From RUG563 sp964549135 (lineage in GTDB: Bacteria; Bacillota; Clostridia; Christensenellales; Aristaeellaceae), in the NCBI GenBank assembly GCA_964549135.1, contig CAZJUJ010000078.1, positions 1 to 8,467 on the forward strand: a stretch of 8,467 bases of DNA, in the 5' to 3' direction. The first letter of the stretch is position 1. Each line of letters starts with the position of its first letter. The position numbers were made by a program, and so were the translations under genes. Positions 6,881 to 8,467 of the stretch are shown here, piece after piece. Under the pieces are notes generated by a model. It saw only the letters and a program-made list of their open reading frames with translations. It ran no database searches and had not been told where the DNA came from.

Positions 6881-6929
6881 CGCCCGGCGCATCCCTGCAT
6901 GACGGGATTCCCATGCCACGCCCGGCGCG
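6881..6929. repeat. Short direct repeat matching the tRNA-Arg 3' end in reverse
   Basis: CGCCCGGCGC occurs at 6881-6890 and again at 6919-6928 (38 bases apart). The second copy, extended to CGCCCGGCGCG at 6919-6929, is the exact reverse complement of 7143-7153, which spans the T-stem and acceptor stem of tRNA-Arg. Extending leftward, TGCCA aligns to the reversed TGGCG with two mismatches. It could be chance in GC-rich DNA or relics of earlier tRNA-end duplication. Confidence 0.35.
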
Positions 6930-7014
6930 TCCAATAGCGAATGTCCGTCCCGTTTCCAAACGGCTTACATCCCGTTTACGGACGGGAAGAACAAAAGGTT
7001 TTGCCCGGGGATAC

Positions 7015-7043
7015 TTGCGTCCTTCCGGGAAATATGCTATAAT
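7015..7043 (+). promoter_or_regulatory. Sigma-A-type promoter for tRNA-Arg
   Basis: TTGCGT (7015-7020) and a perfect TATAAT (7038-7043) are separated by 17 bases, about 39 bases upstream of the mature tRNA 5' end. A 7-bp hairpin, ATCCGGG (7057-7063) with CCCGGAT (7069-7075), lies in the leader directly before the tRNA and would be removed by RNase P processing. Confidence 0.8.
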
Positions 7044-7081
7044 ACTCTCCGTCCCCATCCGGGCTTGCCCCGGATGAATAT

Positions 7082-7158
7082 GCGCCCGTAGCTCAGCAGG
7101 ATAGAGCGTTCGCCTCCTAAGCGAAAGGCCGCGCGTTCGAATCGCGCCGGGCGCGCCA
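7082..7158 (+). tRNA. tRNA-Arg (anticodon CCT), CCA encoded
   Basis: A complete cloverleaf of 77 nt can be drawn. The acceptor stem is GCGCCCG (7082-7088) with CGGGCGC (7148-7154). The D-arm is GCTC/GAGC. The anticodon stem is TTCGC/GCGAA around the loop CTCCTAA, giving anticodon CCT, which reads the AGG arginine codon. The T-arm is GCGCG/CGCGC around TTCGAAT. The discriminator base is G7155 and the CCA is genomically encoded at 7156-7158. It has its own promoter. The sequence changes to accessory-type content directly after the CCA, consistent with tRNA 3' ends being common integration targets. Confidence 0.97.
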
Positions 7159-7272
7159 GAAAGCCCTGGAATCCTTGAAAATGATGGATTTTATACCGCA
7201 AGTCTTTTTGCCCAACGAAGGAACATAGGCAGCATGCCTGCATGAATAAAAGTGAATAAGGAGGAGATACTA

Positions 7273-7464
7273 ATGAAGCAGTACAAGGTTTTGACCCAGA
7301 AGGACAAGTGGTTTTCCAGCAAGTTTAACCCCGCTGCGCTGGAAGCGGCTCTGAATGCTTACGCCGAACAAGGCTGGCATGTGGTAGCAAGTGTTTCTGG
7401 CGACTTCCCCGGTGCGTTCGGCAGCCGCAACGAAATCGTTGTTATCTTGGAGCGTGACGCATAA
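7273..7464 (+). CDS. Small DUF4177-family protein
   Basis: A 63-residue protein resembling the DUF4177 family, whose members are short single-domain proteins of unknown biochemical function. The family pattern is visible: an N-terminal MKQYKVLTQ strand, a central amphipathic helix LEAALNAYAEQGWHVVASV with the conserved GWxxV turn, and a C-terminal EIVVILERD strand. There is no signal peptide or membrane segment, so it is probably cytosolic. The ATG at 7273 follows a strong AAGGAGGAG site at 7258-7266. An in-frame GTG at 7252 lies upstream of that site and is rejected. Its stop codon overlaps the next start by one base (TAATG), so the two products are translationally coupled. I saw no convincing promoter between the tRNA and this gene, so readthrough from the tRNA promoter is possible. 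Confidence 0.88.
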   Translation: MKQYKVLTQKDKWFSSKFNPAALEAALNAYAEQGWHVVASVSGDFPGAFGSRNEIVVILERDA

Positions 7465-7763
7465 TGGCGTTTACATGCGTCTATGAGGGTATGATTATTT
7501 CCGAGGGAAGGCTTGAACAGTCTCAGTCTCTTGGGATGATTGAAGTTGATTTGAGTTTCAAGATTGGCGCTCAACTCAAATCCCTGCGTGATGTAAAATC
7601 AGAACTTGTGACGAAGGCACGGGCCTTGGGGGCGAATGCAATTGAAAGCTTTACCTATGGGCAAAAGCATCGTTGGTTAGCCATTGACGACATTGCTCTT
7701 TGGGGAAAGGCTGTTGCTGTTCGCATTCCTGACGATGTGGCAAAAAGCTACCTTGATAAATGA
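7464..7763 (+). CDS. Small protein with a YbjQ-like C-terminal motif, function unknown
   Basis: A 99-residue protein I cannot name with confidence. The middle, DVKSELVTKARALGANAIESFTYGQK (about residues 43-68), resembles the helix-plus-GANAI signature of the YbjQ (PF01906) group, and WGKAVAVRI near residues 80-88 would be the closing strand. The first 40 residues match nothing I recognise. There is no signal peptide and no membrane helix. It starts within the stop codon of the DUF4177 gene (one-base TAATG overlap) and ends 12 bases before a strong terminator, so the pair forms a closed two-gene cassette. Base composition is less GC-rich than in the sensor operon, consistent with acquisition. 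An alternative reading is an unrelated small alpha/beta fold. Confidence 0.78.
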   Translation: MAFTCVYEGMIISEGRLEQSQSLGMIEVDLSFKIGAQLKSLRDVKSELVTKARALGANAIESFTYGQKHRWLAIDDIALWGKAVAVRIPDDVAKSYLDK

Positions 7764-7775
7764 TTCGTGGCATGT

Positions 7776-7808
7776 CCCGCTATCCTGCATGGATGGCGGG
7801 ATTTTTTT
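7776..7808 (+). terminator. Intrinsic terminator of the DUF4177/YbjQ-like pair
   Basis: CCCGCTATCC (7776-7785) pairs with GGATGGCGGG (7791-7800) around a TGCAT loop, followed by A and seven T residues (7802-7808). The one non-Watson-Crick pair is a T:G, which is a wobble in plus-strand RNA but an A:C mismatch in minus-strand RNA. It is therefore oriented for rightward transcription. Confidence 0.92.
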
Positions 7809-7827
7809 GCCCTTCTTCTCCTGTGCT

Positions 7828-7862
7828 GGAGGAATCGTTATCAGATCGGGGCGGAGGAATCG
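7828..7862 (+). repeat. Direct repeat upstream of the integrase remnant
   Basis: GGAGGAATCG occurs at 7828-7837 and 7853-7862, with starts 25 bases apart. Short direct repeats beside a tyrosine-recombinase gene can be arm-type binding sites, but two copies alone do not show this. Confidence 0.35.
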
Positions 7863-7888
7863 ACACGCCGAGGCACATGGCGCATAAT
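7860..7888 (+). promoter_or_regulatory. Possible weak promoter ahead of the integrase remnant
   Basis: TCGACA (7860-7865) and CATAAT (7883-7888) are separated by 17 bases. They lie after the terminator at 7776-7808 and about 62 bases before the ATG at 7951. The boxes deviate from consensus, so this is tentative. Confidence 0.3.
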
Positions 7889-7950
7889 AACCTTTGCACC
7901 TTTACAACCTGATCATTCCTGTGTGGTTGGTTTGTGGAAAGGATGAAAGA

Positions 7951-8335
7951 ATGAATCAATCCATTTCACTTGCGAACTACATTGACGAACGAATGACCTC
8001 TTACAAGGCATACGCTGTCCGCCAGTCCACCTTTGACCGACCTCTACAACAAGGGCGGGCACAAGCACACCTATGTTTTTCAGGCGCAGGATGGCAGGCC
8101 GCTTTCCTACGAAGCGATGCGATACCAGATTCAGCGCGCCTGCGCAGAAGCGGGGGTGCCCTATCTTGGCCAGCTTGCGTTCAGGCATACCTTCGCAACC
8201 AATTGTTACAATCGCGGGTGCGATGTTAAGATTCTGTCAAAGCTTTTGGGCCATGCCGATGTTACCGTTACCTACAACGTTTACATCCATCTTTTCGGAG
8301 ACGCGCTGGAGGAGATGCGAAGTGTCATTGGGTAA
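7951..8335 (+). pseudogene. Tyrosine recombinase/phage-type integrase remnant, internally deleted and frameshifted
   Basis: Two pieces of an integrase gene lie in different frames. The first starts at ATG 7951 after GGAAAGG and encodes about 30 residues (MNQSISLANYIDERMTSYKA and a following STFDR), the N-terminal DNA-binding start of such enzymes. Around 8035-8042 the coding sense switches by one frame. The second piece runs to the stop at 8333-8335, giving about 99 residues of the C-terminal catalytic domain. These include AFRHTFATN, KILSKLLGHADVTVTYN and the nucleophile Tyr in VYIHLF. The core-binding domain and the first catalytic Arg are missing. In the surviving HxxR box, the position normally His is Leu (LAFR). 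The TTG that could begin the second frame has no ribosome binding site. Integrases of this kind are usually 350-400 residues, so the gene is almost certainly dead. It converges with a tRNA-Trp 3' half on the minus strand. Confidence 0.82.
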
Positions 8336-8342
8336 ATACAAC

Positions 8343-8375
8343 AAAAAAGTACGACCTGATTGTGGCAGATCGTAC
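8343..8375 (-). terminator. Intrinsic terminator on the minus strand after the tRNA-Trp 3' half
   Basis: GTACGA (8349-8354) pairs with TCGTAC (8370-8375), and CTG (8356-8358) pairs with CAG (8366-8368), around a seven-base loop. The C8355/A8369 pair becomes a G:U wobble only in minus-strand RNA. There the stem is 10 bp and is followed by six T residues (complement of 8343-8348). Orientation and position fit termination of a leftward tRNA transcript entering from 8385. It also lies 7 bases past the integrase stop codon but is poorly oriented for that gene. Confidence 0.8.
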
Positions 8376-8384
8376 AAAGGAACT

Positions 8385-8430
8385 TGGCAGGGGCACTAGG
8401 ACTCGAACCCAGAACAAAGGTTTTGGAGAC
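8385..8430 (-). pseudogene. 3' half of tRNA-Trp with CCA, probable attachment-site remnant
   Basis: Read on the minus strand, the segment begins at the anticodon region (loop CTCCAAA at 8428-8422, anticodon CCA for Trp). It continues through a T-arm, CTGGG TTCGAGT CCTAG with one G:T pair, and ends with the acceptor strand TGCCCCT, discriminator G and CCA (8387-8385). The 5' acceptor partner expected near AGGGGCA and a D-arm are absent. Instead, the sequence to the right (8432-8457) contains a 7-bp hairpin, CACAGGC/GCCTGTG. A tRNA 3' half spanning anticodon loop to CCA is the usual identity block left by tyrosine-recombinase elements integrating into tRNA genes. The intact copy, if any, would lie outside the window. 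Alternatively it is a decayed tRNA gene. Confidence 0.75.
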
Positions 8431-8439
8431 CCACGTGAA

Positions 8440-8457
8440 CACAGGCTTGCGCCTGTG
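8440..8457. repeat. Perfect 7-bp hairpin beside the tRNA-Trp half
   Basis: CACAGGC (8440-8446) and GCCTGTG (8451-8457) flank a TTGC loop (GCAA on the minus strand, a stable tetraloop). No T tract follows on either strand within the window. It sits where the 5' half of the tRNA should be, so it marks foreign sequence at the junction and may be an integrase or accessory-protein binding site. Confidence 0.5.
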
Positions 8458-8467
8458 CAATGATGAC

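Noticed and set aside
5419..6900. Minus-strand open frames opposite the YitT-family gene and uppP
   Set aside because: They are antisense shadows rich in Gln/His/Arg without domains or ribosome binding sites.
6940..6986. CCGTTT-containing hairpins as a uppP terminator
   Set aside because: Small stems are present (for example CCCGT/ACGGG), but no T tract follows, so termination there is not supported.
7170..7190. Possible tRNA-Arg terminator AATCC/GGATT
   Set aside because: A five-base AT-rich stem with a poor T tract is too weak to call a terminator.
8385..8467. Complete tRNA-Trp gene on the minus strand
   Set aside because: No 5' acceptor strand complementary to TGCCCCT and no D-arm can be found in the available bases, so only the 3' half is supported.
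1..8467. CRISPR array, phage structural genes or defence cluster
   Set aside because: No regularly spaced repeats, no Cas or phage structural motifs and no recognised defence domains were found on either strand.

Overview
The window looks like chromosomal DNA from a GC-rich, Gram-positive Clostridia-type bacterium (Bacillota). The evidence is a YesM/YesN-type two-component system, a YitT-family membrane protein, a PduL-type phosphotransacylase, strong AGGAGG-like ribosome binding sites and sigma-A-type promoters. The genus cannot be read from the sequence. The left 7.1 kb is compact core-like sequence. The right 1.3 kb, after a tRNA gene, has a different character and carries mobile-element debris.

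Left, minus strand: bases 1-234 hold no gene I can defend. A strong bidirectional terminator (235-288) closes the unit of pduL (422-994), a phosphotransacylase gene with its own promoter (1030-1057). A long hairpin (1106-1147) separates it from a three-gene minus-strand operon. In transcription order the operon encodes a YesM-like histidine kinase (4828-3134), an extracellular solute-binding lipoprotein (3137-1935, ATGA overlap with the kinase gene) and a short YesN-like response regulator (1920-1171). The operon has a good promoter (4953-4980). No ABC permease is present, so the binding protein is best read as a sensory partner of the kinase, as in three-component sugar-sensing systems. This is the most coherent functional story in the window.

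Centre, plus strand: after a 314-base divergent intergenic region come a YitT-family membrane protein (5143-6009) and uppP (6028-6864), 18 bases apart and probably co-transcribed. UppP recycles undecaprenyl pyrophosphate for cell-wall synthesis. A 217-base gap follows. It holds short repeats and then a clear promoter driving tRNA-Arg(CCT) at 7082-7158 with an encoded CCA.

Right, accessory: directly after the tRNA is a coupled pair of small genes, a DUF4177 protein (7273-7464) and a possible YbjQ-like protein (7464-7763), closed by a textbook terminator. Next is a tyrosine-recombinase gene reduced to its N-terminal about 30 codons joined out of frame to its C-terminal catalytic end (7951-8335). 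Facing it on the minus strand is the 3' half of a tRNA-Trp with CCA (8385-8430), followed by its own minus-strand terminator (8343-8375). This is the signature of a tRNA-targeted integrative element that has decayed or been rearranged.
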